In this document: piece by piece, positions 26,269 to 35,006 of the stretch
Position numbering within the stretch: position 1 is the stretch's first letter
Layout of the letters: every line of letters starts with the position of its first letter
Assembly (NCBI RefSeq): GCF_902771435.1
Contig: NZ_CACXXB010000015.1
Coordinates: forward strand, 1 to 56,544
Length of the DNA: 56,544 bases
Direction of reading: 5' to 3'
Source: an uncultured Methanobrevibacter sp.
GTDB taxonomy: Archaea; Methanobacteriota; Methanobacteria; Methanobacteriales; Methanobacteriaceae
Position numbers and translations under genes: made by a program
Notes under the pieces: generated by a model
The model's input: the letters and a program-made list of their open reading frames with translations, nothing else
Database searches by the model: none
What the model was told of the DNA's origin: nothing

Positions 26269-27348
26269 ATGGAAAGTAAGATAAGTGTCATCAAAAAAGA
26301 TTATGGAATTTGCATTAACAATCCGGATTATTTTTTAGCTTTCAGTGACTTTACGGTAAGTGACGGCATTGACATTGTTGAAAATGTCAATATCCTAAAT
26401 GCAAAGGATGAATTTGTATCCACTGCCAAAAGGGCTGAAACCTTCAATCAGCTTCAGGGTTCCTATATTGCACAGGCATCTGATTCTTTGGATTATTTTG
26501 TAAATGCCTACGGTGATTTAACCATTTTTACTTTTCTATCAAATGATGTTGTAATTGAAGATTTCACAGACAAACTGAAAGTTGCCAACTCCCCAAAAGG
26601 ATTTAGGGATGCAAGAATTAACATAAATCATATAATTTTCATTGACAAGACAATATCTCCAAGGGATTTGCTTAAGATATTCAAAATCGCCACAGATGCC
26701 CGAGCAAAAGTCCTGGCCAACATGGCAATACCTTTACATATCCAAAATATCTTAAACAAAAATGACTTTTTAGCAATTCTGGCAAATGTCAATGGTGACG
26801 GGAAAGTTTTAGACATCAACAACGCTTTATATGATAGAATTAACCTTGACGATTTAAAAACAAGAATCCAAGACGCAATTGAGATAAGCATTGAGGATGC
26901 ATTCGAAAAGATGGATTTGACCTTCGGAATCCTGGATTATTTCGTATCGGAAGGAATACTCATCGGGGATTTGGTAGAGGCCGGACTTGAACTGGCTGAG
27001 GGCGTTGAAATAACCGATGATTTGAAAGCCAAACTTGAAGCGCAGATTCTTAAATCATTGACAGATGTCAATGTCATTGCACTTTTGGTGGCTGCAATGA
27101 GAACAGAACAGGATTTGACCGGAAAGCACATAAGGGAAGTTGACGTAGCAGAAGACCCTGATTATTTCCACACAGATGAGGTGTTGGGCTTTGCCATCGC
27201 AAATCAGATTGCAGGAACCAAAGGGGCATTTAACTTTAAAAGATACAAGCATGAAAAACCGGGAATCATTTACGGATTGCCTCCAATGCTTGATGATATT
27301 TTCGCAGGTTTGATTGCCGGCTGCATGTCAAAAATATTTGAGGAATAA
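26269..27348 (+). CDS. cbiS: CbiS-like protein: CbiZ-like domain plus CobZ/PgpA-like phosphatase
   Basis: Two-domain cobamide salvage protein. Residues about 1-190 resemble CbiZ adenosylcobinamide amidohydrolase ([34 protein letters not shown]), but the ATGTGTD-like motif of CbiZ is not seen (NKNDFLAIL occupies the place), so this half may be altered. Residues about 205-359 match the PgpA/CobZ family of alpha-ribazole phosphatases, with [37 protein letters not shown] and [14 protein letters not shown]. The next gene, two bases on, is cobS, whose reaction uses alpha-ribazole, supporting a cobamide role over phosphatidylglycerophosphatase. Start ATG after a weak AGGGTC. Confidence 0.75.
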   Translation: MESKISVIKKDYGICINNPDYFLAFSDFTVSDGIDIVENVNILNAKDEFVSTAKRAETFNQLQGSYIAQASDSLDYFVNAYGDLTIFTFLSNDVVIEDFTDKLKVANSPKGFRDARININHIIFIDKTISPRDLLKIFKIATDARAKVLANMAIPLHIQNILNKNDFLAILANVNGDGKVLDINNALYDRINLDDLKTRIQDAIEISIEDAFEKMDLTFGILDYFVSEGILIGDLVEAGLELAEGVEITDDLKAKLEAQILKSLTDVNVIALLVAAMRTEQDLTGKHIREVDVAEDPDYFHTDEVLGFAIANQIAGTKGAFNFKRYKHEKPGIIYGLPPMLDDIFAGLIAGCMSKIFEE

Positions 27349-27350
27349 AC

Positions 27351-28133
27351 ATGGAAAATGATGATTACTTTGAAGATGAGGAATTCTCACCAATCAGGTC
27401 ACTTTTAGGGCTTTTGACATTCTCAACAATACTTCCAATCAATGTGTTTACGTCAATTGAGTATATGACCAAGCTCACATGGTGCTGGCCGTTTTTACAT
27501 ATTTTCATTGGAATTTTGGCAGCGGTCTGCGGGTATGTTTCAATTGAATTTTTACATTTGAATTCATTTTTCACAGCAGCTATCGTTTATGCGTTTTTAA
27601 TGATTATTACCGGTTACAACCATCTTGACGGAGTAATGGACATGGCGGACGGGGTTATGGTCCATGGGCCTCCGGAAAAGAAAATAAGAATCATGAAAGA
27701 CCCGTCAGTCGGAGCGGGAGGGGTTGCAACATTATTTTTGGTGGCTAGCCTGACAATTGCAGGCCTGTACAGCATTCTTGATTACAACTTTATTTTAGGC
27801 ATCATAATTTGTGAAATGACAGCAAAAACATCCCTGCTTACAACTGCACTGCTGTCCAAGCCATTGACTCCGGGAATTGGCAGTTATTTCATGAAGGAAA
27901 CAAATGTGTCAAATTATCTTGTATCTATATTGATAATTGCAGTAATTGCATTGCTTTTGGGCAATTTTGTCGGTTTGATGGGTGTCATGGGAGCCATCGT
28001 CAGCGGTTTGTTGATTGCAGTAATTGCAAGGCGTAATTTTGTTTTGGCCAATGGTGATGTATTGGGAATGAGTAATGAGGTTGGCAGGTTATTCTCTTTA
28101 TTGTTCATGTCAGTTGCATTATTTTACTTATAA
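27351..28133 (+). CDS. cobS: Adenosylcobinamide-GDP ribazoletransferase CobS
   Basis: Integral membrane enzyme joining alpha-ribazole (phosphate) to adenosylcobinamide-GDP, the nucleotide-loop assembly step of cobamide synthesis. Features: FSTILPINVFTSIEYM near the N terminus, the conserved GYNHLDGVMDMADGVMVHGP with its acidic metal ligands, KIRIMKDPSVGAGGVA, and five or six hydrophobic helices. Length 260 fits. The start is two bases after cbiS with GAGGAATAAAC as ribosome binding site, so they form an operon. Methanogens need cobamide for the Mtr methyltransferase. Confidence 0.94.
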   Translation: MENDDYFEDEEFSPIRSLLGLLTFSTILPINVFTSIEYMTKLTWCWPFLHIFIGILAAVCGYVSIEFLHLNSFFTAAIVYAFLMIITGYNHLDGVMDMADGVMVHGPPEKKIRIMKDPSVGAGGVATLFLVASLTIAGLYSILDYNFILGIIICEMTAKTSLLTTALLSKPLTPGIGSYFMKETNVSNYLVSILIIAVIALLLGNFVGLMGVMGAIVSGLLIAVIARRNFVLANGDVLGMSNEVGRLFSLLFMSVALFYL

Positions 28134-28180
28134 CTAATTTTTACAACTTAAAATCAATATTGAAGTTTAACTTGCGATTA

Positions 28181-28189
28181 TTTTATATA
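28181..28189 (+). promoter_or_regulatory. TATA box of the candidate structured RNA
   Basis: TTTTATATA lies 25-30 bases before the GGTGAGA element at 28213, which is the right distance for an RNA that begins at about 28210-28213. Confidence 0.45.
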
Positions 28190-28210
28190 TCAGATTAATT
28201 ATACTTAGTA

Positions 28211-28327
28211 TTGGTGAGATTGGCCATGCGCCCCTTTTCAATACATGTTTTTTACCACATAATTTTCTTGAAATTTAATTTTATTACCTCCCTAAAAATT
28301 TTTTAATGTGGCCGTCTCACCCCCTTT
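28211..28327 (+). ncRNA. Candidate structured RNA or small leader gene upstream of trm56
   Basis: GGTGAGA (28213-28219) and GGCCA (28222-28226) pair with TCTCACC (28315-28321) and TGGCC (28309-28313), closing a loop of about 80 bases. The 3' arm is followed by CCC and TTTTT, like a terminator. CCACAT (28255-28260) could pair instead with ATGTGG (28306-28311), so two folds exclude each other. The loop holds ATTACCTCCC (28283-28292), like the anti-Shine-Dalgarno end of 16S rRNA. The same stretch also encodes a 26-residue ORF (28226-28306) whose GGTGAG ribosome site would be hidden by the 3' arm. No known RNA family is recognised. Confidence 0.45.
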
Positions 28328-28374
28328 TTAGTAATTTTTAAATATTTTTAGAATTTAATCTTATAATTGATAGT

Positions 28375-28914
28375 ATGAATGTTAATGTTTTAAGATTGGA
28401 TCACAGATTGAAAAGGGATACTCGTATTACAACTCATGTATGTTTAACCGCCCGCGCATTTGGAGCCAGTAAAATATATCTTGCAGGAGAACGTGACAAT
28501 AGGCTTATGGAGAATGTTAGGGATACTGCTTCCAGATTTGGAGGAAATTTTGAAATAGAGTACACTGAAAGTGCAATGGGTGTCATCAACAGATGGAAAG
28601 CTGACGGTGGAAAGGTGGTTCACCTGACAATGTACGGTTCACAGGCTCATGAAATTGCACCTGAAGTAAGGGAAGACGGTTCTGACATTTTAATCGTTGT
28701 CGGCGGTGCAAAAGTTCCCGGAAAAGTCTATAAGGCTGCGGACTGGAATGTTTCAGTGACAACACAACCTCACTCTGAAGTATCATCACTGGCTGTATTT
28801 CAGCACTTGCTGATGGACGGTAAGGAATTTGAGTTGGAATTTGAAAATCCGGTTCTTGAAGTCATTCCGACAGCCCACGGTAAAACAGTTAATGTTCATA
28901 ATGAAAACCGTTAG
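28375..28914 (+). CDS. trm56: tRNA (cytidine-56-2'-O)-methyltransferase Trm56
   Basis: SPOUT-class methyltransferase that makes Cm56 in the T-loop of archaeal tRNAs. N terminus VNVLRLDHRLKRDTRITTHV and the motif THVCLTARAFGASKIYLAGE are characteristic; the knot region reads ILIVVGGAKVPGKVYKAADW, followed by QPHSEVSSLAVFQHLL. Length 179 fits. TATA-like TTAAATATTT (about 28338-28347) and no ribosome binding site suggest a short or absent leader. It overlaps the end of the convergent DUF763 gene by four bases. Confidence 0.93.
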   Translation: MNVNVLRLDHRLKRDTRITTHVCLTARAFGASKIYLAGERDNRLMENVRDTASRFGGNFEIEYTESAMGVINRWKADGGKVVHLTMYGSQAHEIAPEVREDGSDILIVVGGAKVPGKVYKAADWNVSVTTQPHSEVSSLAVFQHLLMDGKEFELEFENPVLEVIPTAHGKTVNVHNENR

Positions 28915-30005
28915 GAGATAAAATCATCCAATCTCTTAATGGCCTTTAATTTTTCTTCTTTTTTTATGCGTGCCTGGTCAAGGGCATCTCTTATGGTTTC
29001 GATTGAATTGTCATAGACTTCACGGTCAACAGGATATGGAAATCCGTCCTTTCCTCCGTGTGTAAAGCTGTATTTTACAGGATCCTTCCAGCTTGCAGGC
29101 TCGCCGTAGACAAGATCTGATATTAACGCCAATGCCCTTATCTTTTTAGGCCCTATTCCCTGAAGCAATATCAGTTCCTCATAGTTTTCGGGCTGAATCT
29201 CCCATGCCTTGGTCAGGATTTCAAATTCCTTGTCTGAAATGTCCATGTCCAAAACGGGATGATGGGCAGGCATGGTGAAGTCTTCCAGAAGAAGCTGATT
29301 GTCTTTTCTTTTGAAATATTGTCTTAAATGGTTTGGATTGTCATTGATTAAATCAACACTTATTTTTTGAGCTTCCTTGCTGTCTTCGGAAGGCATGTTC
29401 AGTGTCTGGGGTGTCATCTGGTCACATGAAATTCCGCTGTGGGGGTCATTGAGCAAATCATCAACTTCGCTGCCGAGCCAGTGGTATCTTCTTGCATATT
29501 TGTTTTCTGTGTTCAGGCCCTGCTGGACAACTGCCCAGTCTCCCTTTTCAGTAACGAAAAAATTGTGCTGGTATAATGTGTATCCGTCCTGAATGCAGGA
29601 ATTATCGATTTTAGCAGACAGTTTGCTTGTTTCGACAAGCTTTTCGGTTGTTTTTGTCTTCAGGTTAAACACTTCTCCTGCATGTTCAATTCCCTGTGGT
29701 GTTTTACGGGATTTGGCACCTTTTCCCCCGGTTAAATAAATTCCATGCTCTTCAGGGTCCAGTGAAGCCTTGAGAGCACCCAATGTTGTTGTTGTGGTTC
29801 CTGATGAATGCCAGTCAAAACCCAAAACACAGGAAAATGCCTGAAACCAGTATGGATTTGAGATGCGATTTAAAAATTCGTTTATGCTGTACTCTTCAAT
29901 GATGACGCTGGCCAGAGCTCCGGATAAGTCGACCATTCTTGTAAACAGCCAGCTAGGCGGATGACCTCCATGTAGTGGTAGATTGACTGCACCCCTTCTT
30001 TGCAT
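28911..30005 (-). CDS. DUF763 family protein
   Basis: A 364-residue member of the widespread archaeal and thermophile DUF763 family. N-terminal signature RRGAVNLPLHGGHPPSWLFTR and the FDWHSSGTTTTTLGALKASL block are typical; the second half contains a helix-hairpin-helix-like DNA-binding motif (LILLQGIGPKKIRALALISD). No verified function is known to me; the HhH motif and conserved His/Asp residues suggest a nucleic-acid-related, possibly nuclease, role (inference). The start follows the family's usual MxRRG beginning. Convergent with trm56, overlapping by four bases. Confidence 0.85.
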   Translation of the reverse strand: MQRRGAVNLPLHGGHPPSWLFTRMVDLSGALASVIIEEYSINEFLNRISNPYWFQAFSCVLGFDWHSSGTTTTTLGALKASLDPEEHGIYLTGGKGAKSRKTPQGIEHAGEVFNLKTKTTEKLVETSKLSAKIDNSCIQDGYTLYQHNFFVTEKGDWAVVQQGLNTENKYARRYHWLGSEVDDLLNDPHSGISCDQMTPQTLNMPSEDSKEAQKISVDLINDNPNHLRQYFKRKDNQLLLEDFTMPAHHPVLDMDISDKEFEILTKAWEIQPENYEELILLQGIGPKKIRALALISDLVYGEPASWKDPVKYSFTHGGKDGFPYPVDREVYDNSIETIRDALDQARIKKEEKLKAIKRLDDFIS

Positions 30006-30356
30006 GAGTTATTATATATTTTTTATAAATAATAGTGTTTTGCCGAGAGCATTTGCAAAGTATTTTTTTCAGGATATTCTTATCCAAAATTTGAATATAG
30101 TTGAATTCATCGTTTGCAATTTCATTTAACCTATAGTTTCTCTCATTTCTTCGTTTATATGAGTGGATTTTTACATTAACGGCAGTCATCTAAATTTTAA
30201 AGTTAAATTTTTAATGGGGATATATATCTAAGCAATCAGACAGGTGTGATTTTAGAAATTCCGGCTGTTAATGTAAAAAAAAATATTATGGGAAATGTGG
30301 CAAAAAGTTTATATTGACTCTTTAAAATAATATTATCAGTAAGGAGGCAACGAGAT
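30006..30356. other. 350-base gap with inverted repeats and promoter
   Basis: AT-rich gap between the divergent DUF763 and Ig/transglutaminase genes. TTTTTACATTAAC at 30168-30180 and its exact reverse complement at 30267-30279 form a 13-base inverted repeat 86 bases apart. GATATATATC (about 30219-30228) is also palindromic. A TATA-like AGTTTATATTG lies at about 30306-30316, about 45 bases before the start at 30357. I see no real gene; a 78-codon minus-strand frame at 29953-30189 looks spurious. Confidence 0.4.
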
Positions 30357-32675
30357 TTGGTTAAAAAAATATTACTTTCAATATTTGTTATTTTCATTGT
30401 CATGTTTTCAATCGGTGCGATTCATGCAGATGATGTCAATGCAGTGGATTTGGATGCTGTAGGTTCCGTTGATGATGCACCAGTCAATCTTGAAGACAGC
30501 ATTATATTGAATGACATTAACGATGATTCATCGGCAGAAAATGTCAAAAATCAGACTCAAATACTCCCTCAAAAGACAGACATATATTATAAGGGACCAT
30601 ATGAAGTTGTCTTAAGCGAGTTAAGTTCAAACGCCACAATACCTGACAAAAACGTTAATGTTGTCATAAACAATGTAAAGTACGCCAATACGACTAATGA
30701 TAAAGGCATTGCACTCATCAACTTGAATTTAAACCCTGGAACATACACTGCCACTGCAGCTTTCGAGGGTGATGACGCATATGCCTCATCCAATGTGACT
30801 TCACAAATCACAGTACTGCCTTCAATCAAGGCTTCAAACATTACCAAATATTACAAAGGCAGCCAAAAATATACTGCAACATTCTTTGACGCTCAAGGTA
30901 ATGTTTTAAAAAGCAAAGAGGTTACAATAGCTGTAAACGGAAAATCATACACTAAAAAAACCGACAGCAAAGGAATTGCCAGTTTGTCATTAGGATTCAA
31001 GCCGGGCAATTATCAAATCACTGCAAGAAATCCCGTCACAGGATATACTTTGACAACAGGTTTAAAGGTTTTATCAACAGTTTCTGCATCTGACCTTAAG
31101 AAAGTAAAGGGGGACAGCAGAAAATTCACCGCCAAGTTTTTAAAAAGCAATGGAAAGGCGATGACCTATCAGAAAGTCAAAATCAAAATCAACTCCAAGA
31201 CATATAAATATAAAACAAATTCAAAAGGCAAAGTGAAGCTATCTTTCAACAGCTTTAAAAAAGGCACATACAAGGTGATCTGTTATAACAAAGATGGTTT
31301 GTCAAAAACCAATACTGTTAAGGTCTATAATAAGGCAAACACAAAATTAACCGTTAATGTTGCTAATGAGTATACTATACTTCCAAATGGCAACAAGAAT
31401 GTAAAAATCAAGTTTTCAACAAGTCTTGGTGGGGATTCAAATGCAGGAAAGGCCATCAAAATCAAAATCAATGACCAGACATATTACAGAAACACTGATA
31501 AAAATGGATTATTTGACTTTAACCTGCCAGTTACTGAAGGCATTTTCACAATTGAATACAGTCATGCAGGGGATAAGTTTTTCAGGCCCTCTGTGGTGAC
31601 AACTCATGTCACTGTGCTTAAAACCAATGACACCCAGCTTGCGGTCAAGGGTTTGAAGTCTTTCGGCTATGGTGCAGGCAGTTTATTCAAGGTTATTTTC
31701 AAGGCAGGCAATGTTCCTTTAGCTAAAAAGACAGTTACTTTTGCCATTGGTAGTGAAACTTACCTTTCAACAACAGACAACAGTGGAATTGCATCAATTC
31801 CTATTAATTTAAATGTTGGCAATTATACTGTTAATTATGCCGCATCTGCAGACTCCATGGTGAAGGCAGCTTCAGGATCATGCGATATTGATGTTTTTGT
31901 GAGAAGCCCATCCAAACTTACCTGGAAATGCGGTAATGTGTATAATGATGATTTACAATCTTTTGCTGTTTTATTGGTAAATTCCAATGGAACACCTATT
32001 TCCGGCGGAAAAGTGCAATTGACAATAGATGGCAGAACCTACACTGCCAAATCTGCATCAAACGGATATGCAGTCCTGAAAACATCCGTGCCTTTGGGTA
32101 AATATAAAATTTCAGTCAAATATATCGGAGGCAATGATTATCTTCCGGTTTCCATATCCAAAAATATCAATGTCAAAACTTCCAAATTCGGTGCAGGACT
32201 CAACGTGAAAGATGAGGGATATTATTCAAGCGCTTACCTTCGCTCATCAAGTCACTGCCAGGTTAACAACCCTAAAATTAAATCATTGGTAAAATCATTG
32301 ACCAGTGGTCTGACAGATGATATTGACAAGGTAAAGGCAATATTCAACTATGTAAGGGACAATATCGTATATGATTATTATTATGACACCAAACATGGTG
32401 CAGTAGGCACATTGAATGCTAAAAGCGGTAATTGCGTTGACCAGGCACATCTGTTGATTTCAATGTATCGAACAGCCGGCTTTAAGGCAAGATATGTTCA
32501 TGGAAACTGCTTCTTCGGCGTGCACTGGTACGGTCACGTATGGACTCAGGTTTTGGTTGGAAATACATGGATTGTCGGGGATCCGATAGACTATGTAAAT
32601 TCATTGGGTAAAATAAAAAATTGGAATCCGAATACCTACAAATTGCACAGCAGGTATGTAAGTCTCCCATTCTAA
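30357..32675 (+). CDS. Secreted surface protein: Ig-like repeats and C-terminal transglutaminase-like domain
   Basis: A 772-residue exported protein. A signal peptide (ILLSIFVIFIVMFSIGAIHA) leads to an acidic spacer and then at least five Ig-like repeats of about 80-95 residues, each with the pattern G-k-x-v-x-i-x-i-N/G...Y-x-T-x-x-x-G-x-a...G-x-Y. The C terminus is a transglutaminase-like cysteine peptidase fold with Cys693 (SGNCVDQAH), His727 (WYGHVWTQ) and Asp742 (VGDPID). Related domains act on cell-wall peptides; pseudomurein endopeptidases of methanogen viruses use the same triad type, so cell-wall remodelling is a reasonable guess. Start is TTG at 30357 with AAGGAGG upstream. No membrane anchor is seen at the C terminus. 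Confidence 0.85.
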   Translation: MVKKILLSIFVIFIVMFSIGAIHADDVNAVDLDAVGSVDDAPVNLEDSIILNDINDDSSAENVKNQTQILPQKTDIYYKGPYEVVLSELSSNATIPDKNVNVVINNVKYANTTNDKGIALINLNLNPGTYTATAAFEGDDAYASSNVTSQITVLPSIKASNITKYYKGSQKYTATFFDAQGNVLKSKEVTIAVNGKSYTKKTDSKGIASLSLGFKPGNYQITARNPVTGYTLTTGLKVLSTVSASDLKKVKGDSRKFTAKFLKSNGKAMTYQKVKIKINSKTYKYKTNSKGKVKLSFNSFKKGTYKVICYNKDGLSKTNTVKVYNKANTKLTVNVANEYTILPNGNKNVKIKFSTSLGGDSNAGKAIKIKINDQTYYRNTDKNGLFDFNLPVTEGIFTIEYSHAGDKFFRPSVVTTHVTVLKTNDTQLAVKGLKSFGYGAGSLFKVIFKAGNVPLAKKTVTFAIGSETYLSTTDNSGIASIPINLNVGNYTVNYAASADSMVKAASGSCDIDVFVRSPSKLTWKCGNVYNDDLQSFAVLLVNSNGTPISGGKVQLTIDGRTYTAKSASNGYAVLKTSVPLGKYKISVKYIGGNDYLPVSISKNINVKTSKFGAGLNVKDEGYYSSAYLRSSSHCQVNNPKIKSLVKSLTSGLTDDIDKVKAIFNYVRDNIVYDYYYDTKHGAVGTLNAKSGNCVDQAHLLISMYRTAGFKARYVHGNCFFGVHWYGHVWTQVLVGNTWIVGDPIDYVNSLGKIKNWNPNTYKLHSRYVSLPF

Positions 32676-32720
32676 TTTTATTTTTTTAAACTACATCTAT
32701 TTTTTACATTAACATTGCCG
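32676..32720 (+). repeat. T-run terminator and TTTTTACATTAAC element
   Basis: A T-run (TTTTATTTTTTTAAA) after the surface-protein stop fits a terminator. It is followed at 32701-32713 by TTTTTACATTAAC and then ATTGCCGG. The same 13 bases occur at 30168-30180 and, inverted and followed by GCCGG on its own strand, at 30267-30279, so the surface gene is flanked by inverted copies. Confidence 0.4.
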
Positions 32721-32814
32721 GTAAACAAAACTTTAATAAATGATGGTTACTATATTTATTAATGTTATATTTATTAACAAATTATTTAATCAAAATTATA
32801 AAGGAGCTAATATT

Positions 32815-33549
32815 ATGGCTATAGATAACGGAGATTTTGTTAGAGTAAACTTTACTGGTAAAGTAAAAGAAACTGATGAAGTATTTGATACTACTTATGA
32901 TGAAATTGCACAAGAAGCAGGAATTTTCGATGAAAACAAAACCTACAAAGCAATTCCTATTGTTGTTGGTGGAAACCACTTATTGCCTGCAATCGAAGAA
33001 GCAATTATTGGTTTAGAAGAAGGGGACACCAAACATGTTGAAGTCGATTCAGCAAATGCGTTTGGACAAAGAGACCCTAAATTGGTTCAATTAGTGCCTA
33101 TGAAAGAATTCAAAAAACAAGGTATGACTCCTTTCCCAGGTATGAGAATCCAATCCGAAGGTACTGCAGGTAAAGTCTTAACTGTAAACGGTGGAAGAGT
33201 AAAAGTTGACTTCAACCACGAATTAGCAGGTAAAGACTTAATCTACGATGTTGAAGTAACTGAAATCATCGCTGATGAAGAAGAAAAAATCAAAAGTATG
33301 ATTGAATTACACTACTCCAATCCTAATGTCGACATCGATAAAACTGAAATCGACATTGTTGACGGTGTTGCAAACATCAAATTGGATGAAATGGCTAAAT
33401 TCGATCAAAAATCCTATATGGACATTACCTTTGCAAGATTCAGAATAGCTAAAGACATCTGGGACAACATCGAAGGCATTAACAAAGTCAACTTTGTAGA
33501 TGAATTCGAGAAAAAAGAAGAATCTGAAGAAGACGCTGAAGAAGAATAG
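32815..33549 (+). CDS. FKBP-type peptidyl-prolyl isomerase (SlyD-like)
   Basis: Archaeal long FKBP: PPIase plus IF chaperone insert and C-terminal extension. Motifs: [60 protein letters not shown] and [13 protein letters not shown]. The C-terminal 80 residues form an additional domain and end in a highly acidic tail. ATG at 32815 is chosen because AAGGAGC precedes it; the upstream ATG at 32740 lies before the likely TATA boxes (32750-32770). Expected in the cytosol, assisting folding or metalloprotein maturation. Confidence 0.92.
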   Translation: MAIDNGDFVRVNFTGKVKETDEVFDTTYDEIAQEAGIFDENKTYKAIPIVVGGNHLLPAIEEAIIGLEEGDTKHVEVDSANAFGQRDPKLVQLVPMKEFKKQGMTPFPGMRIQSEGTAGKVLTVNGGRVKVDFNHELAGKDLIYDVEVTEIIADEEEKIKSMIELHYSNPNVDIDKTEIDIVDGVANIKLDEMAKFDQKSYMDITFARFRIAKDIWDNIEGINKVNFVDEFEKKEESEEDAEEE

Positions 33550-33550
33550 T

Positions 33551-33582
33551 TAATTTTTAACTTTTCTTTTTAACTTTTTTTT
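33551..33582 (+). terminator. T-run terminator after the FKBP gene
   Basis: Several T-runs (CTTTTCTTTTTAACTTTTTT and following) directly after the stop codon, then a second run around 33607-33617. Confidence 0.45.
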
Positions 33583-33632
33583 AGAGTTATTTCATTAACT
33601 CAAAACTTTTTTTTTTTAAATTAAATCTTAAA

Positions 33633-33655
33633 AATTATATGCTATGTTCAACATA
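33633..33655 (+). promoter_or_regulatory. TATA box and palindrome of the DAACS transporter gene
   Basis: AAAATTATATGC resembles a TATA box, and TATGTTCAACATA at 33643-33655 is a perfect palindrome with a single central base lying where a repressor would cover the start region. The ribosome site AGGGGGA precedes ATG 33684. Confidence 0.4.
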
Positions 33656-33683
33656 TATCCTACCATAAAATTTAGGGGGAATA

Positions 33684-34994
33684 ATGTTGGGCAAATTGAA
33701 GGATATAAGTCTCAGTAATTGGATATTAATTGGGATGATTTTAGGTTTACTCACAGGAATAATATTGAATTTCTTCGTACCCGATTCATTTTTTAAAAAT
33801 ATCATACTTGTGGATAATATTTTTTATCTTGGTGGGAGCTTATTCATTAAACTGATGAGAATGCTGGTTGTGCCTCTTGTTTTCTGTTCCATTGTTGTTG
33901 GGGCAGCATCTATTTCAGATATCAGAAAAATAGGTTCAATCGGTGGGAGAACAATAGGTATTTACCTTATAACAACTGCACTGGCCGTTACTCTTGCTTT
34001 GGCTATTGGTATGTTAATCAAACCGGGTGCAGGCTTGAATATGGTGGCAGCCGCACAGTCATCAAATGTCACTCTCAACCAGACAATGACTGATACAGTT
34101 CTGAATATGGTTCCTGACAATCCACTCAATGCCCTGTCAAACGGAGACATGATTCCCGTAATTATATTTGGTCTGCTCATTGGGATAATATTGGCCAAAT
34201 TGAAGGAAGAAACTCAAATAGTCAGCGACTTTTTCTCTCAGGGAAACCGAATCATGATGGAAATGACTTCAATTGTAATGAAATTTGCTCCAATAGGTAT
34301 TTTCTGTTTGATGGCAAGGACATTCGCAGGCCTTGGCTTTGAGGGTCTGCTTCCGTTAGGCAAATATATCATCTGTGTATTGATAGGTCTGGCTATTCAG
34401 GCATTTGTAGTTTATCCGGCACTGCTTGTCATATTTACAAGGCTAAATCCTCTTAAATTCTTCAAAAAGTTCTTTTCTGTTATGTTTTTCGCATTTTCCT
34501 CATCAACATCAAATGCTACAATTCCTCTGAACTTGGAAAAACTGTCAGAATTGGGAGTTTCAAAGGATGTTTCTTCATTTACAATTCCTCTGGGAGCTAC
34601 CATTAACATGGACGGTACCGCAATTATGCAGGGTGTTGCAGTAATGTTTGCAGCTCAGGCATATGGTATGGATTTGGGTGTAACTGCTCTTTTAACAGTA
34701 ATATTCACTGCGGTAATGGCTTCAATCGGTACTGCAGGTGTTCCGTCAGTAGGTCTTATCACATTGACAATGGTGTTCAATTCTGTAGGTCTGCCGGTTC
34801 AGGCGATTGGTATCATTTTCGGAATAGATCATATTCTTGACATGTTCAGAACTGCTGTAAATGTTACCGGTGATGCAATATGTACTCTGATTGTTTCATT
34901 TAAAAACAAGTCTCTGGATGTTGATGTATTTAATGGTAATAAAAAGATGGATCCGGCAAATACTGTTTTGTTGGACGATTTGGATATAATTTAA
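33684..34994 (+). CDS. Dicarboxylate/amino acid:cation symporter (DAACS)
   Basis: Secondary transporter of the GltP/GltT/DctA family, driving uptake of glutamate, aspartate or C4-dicarboxylates with sodium or protons. The diagnostic elements are there: eight membrane helices, hairpin 1 motif FSSSTSNATIPL, helix 7 motif INMDGTAIMQG, and hairpin 2 GTAGVPSVGLI. Length 436 fits. AGGGGGA precedes the ATG. The neighbouring fumarase beta gene and KorDABC operon use C4/C5 acids, so dicarboxylate or glutamate import would fit, but the substrate cannot be read from the sequence. Confidence 0.9.
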   Translation: MLGKLKDISLSNWILIGMILGLLTGIILNFFVPDSFFKNIILVDNIFYLGGSLFIKLMRMLVVPLVFCSIVVGAASISDIRKIGSIGGRTIGIYLITTALAVTLALAIGMLIKPGAGLNMVAAAQSSNVTLNQTMTDTVLNMVPDNPLNALSNGDMIPVIIFGLLIGIILAKLKEETQIVSDFFSQGNRIMMEMTSIVMKFAPIGIFCLMARTFAGLGFEGLLPLGKYIICVLIGLAIQAFVVYPALLVIFTRLNPLKFFKKFFSVMFFAFSSSTSNATIPLNLEKLSELGVSKDVSSFTIPLGATINMDGTAIMQGVAVMFAAQAYGMDLGVTALLTVIFTAVMASIGTAGVPSVGLITLTMVFNSVGLPVQAIGIIFGIDHILDMFRTAVNVTGDAICTLIVSFKNKSLDVDVFNGNKKMDPANTVLLDDLDII

Positions 34995-35006
34995 ACAATT
35001 ATATCT

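Noticed and set aside
26628..27252. Several minus-strand frames inside cbiS
   Set aside because: They are antisense shadows of a well-supported gene and have hydrophobic, low-information translations.
29953..30189. A 78-codon minus-strand frame overlapping the start of the DUF763 gene
   Set aside because: It overlaps a firm gene in another frame, has no ribosome binding site and its peptide shows no domain-like pattern.
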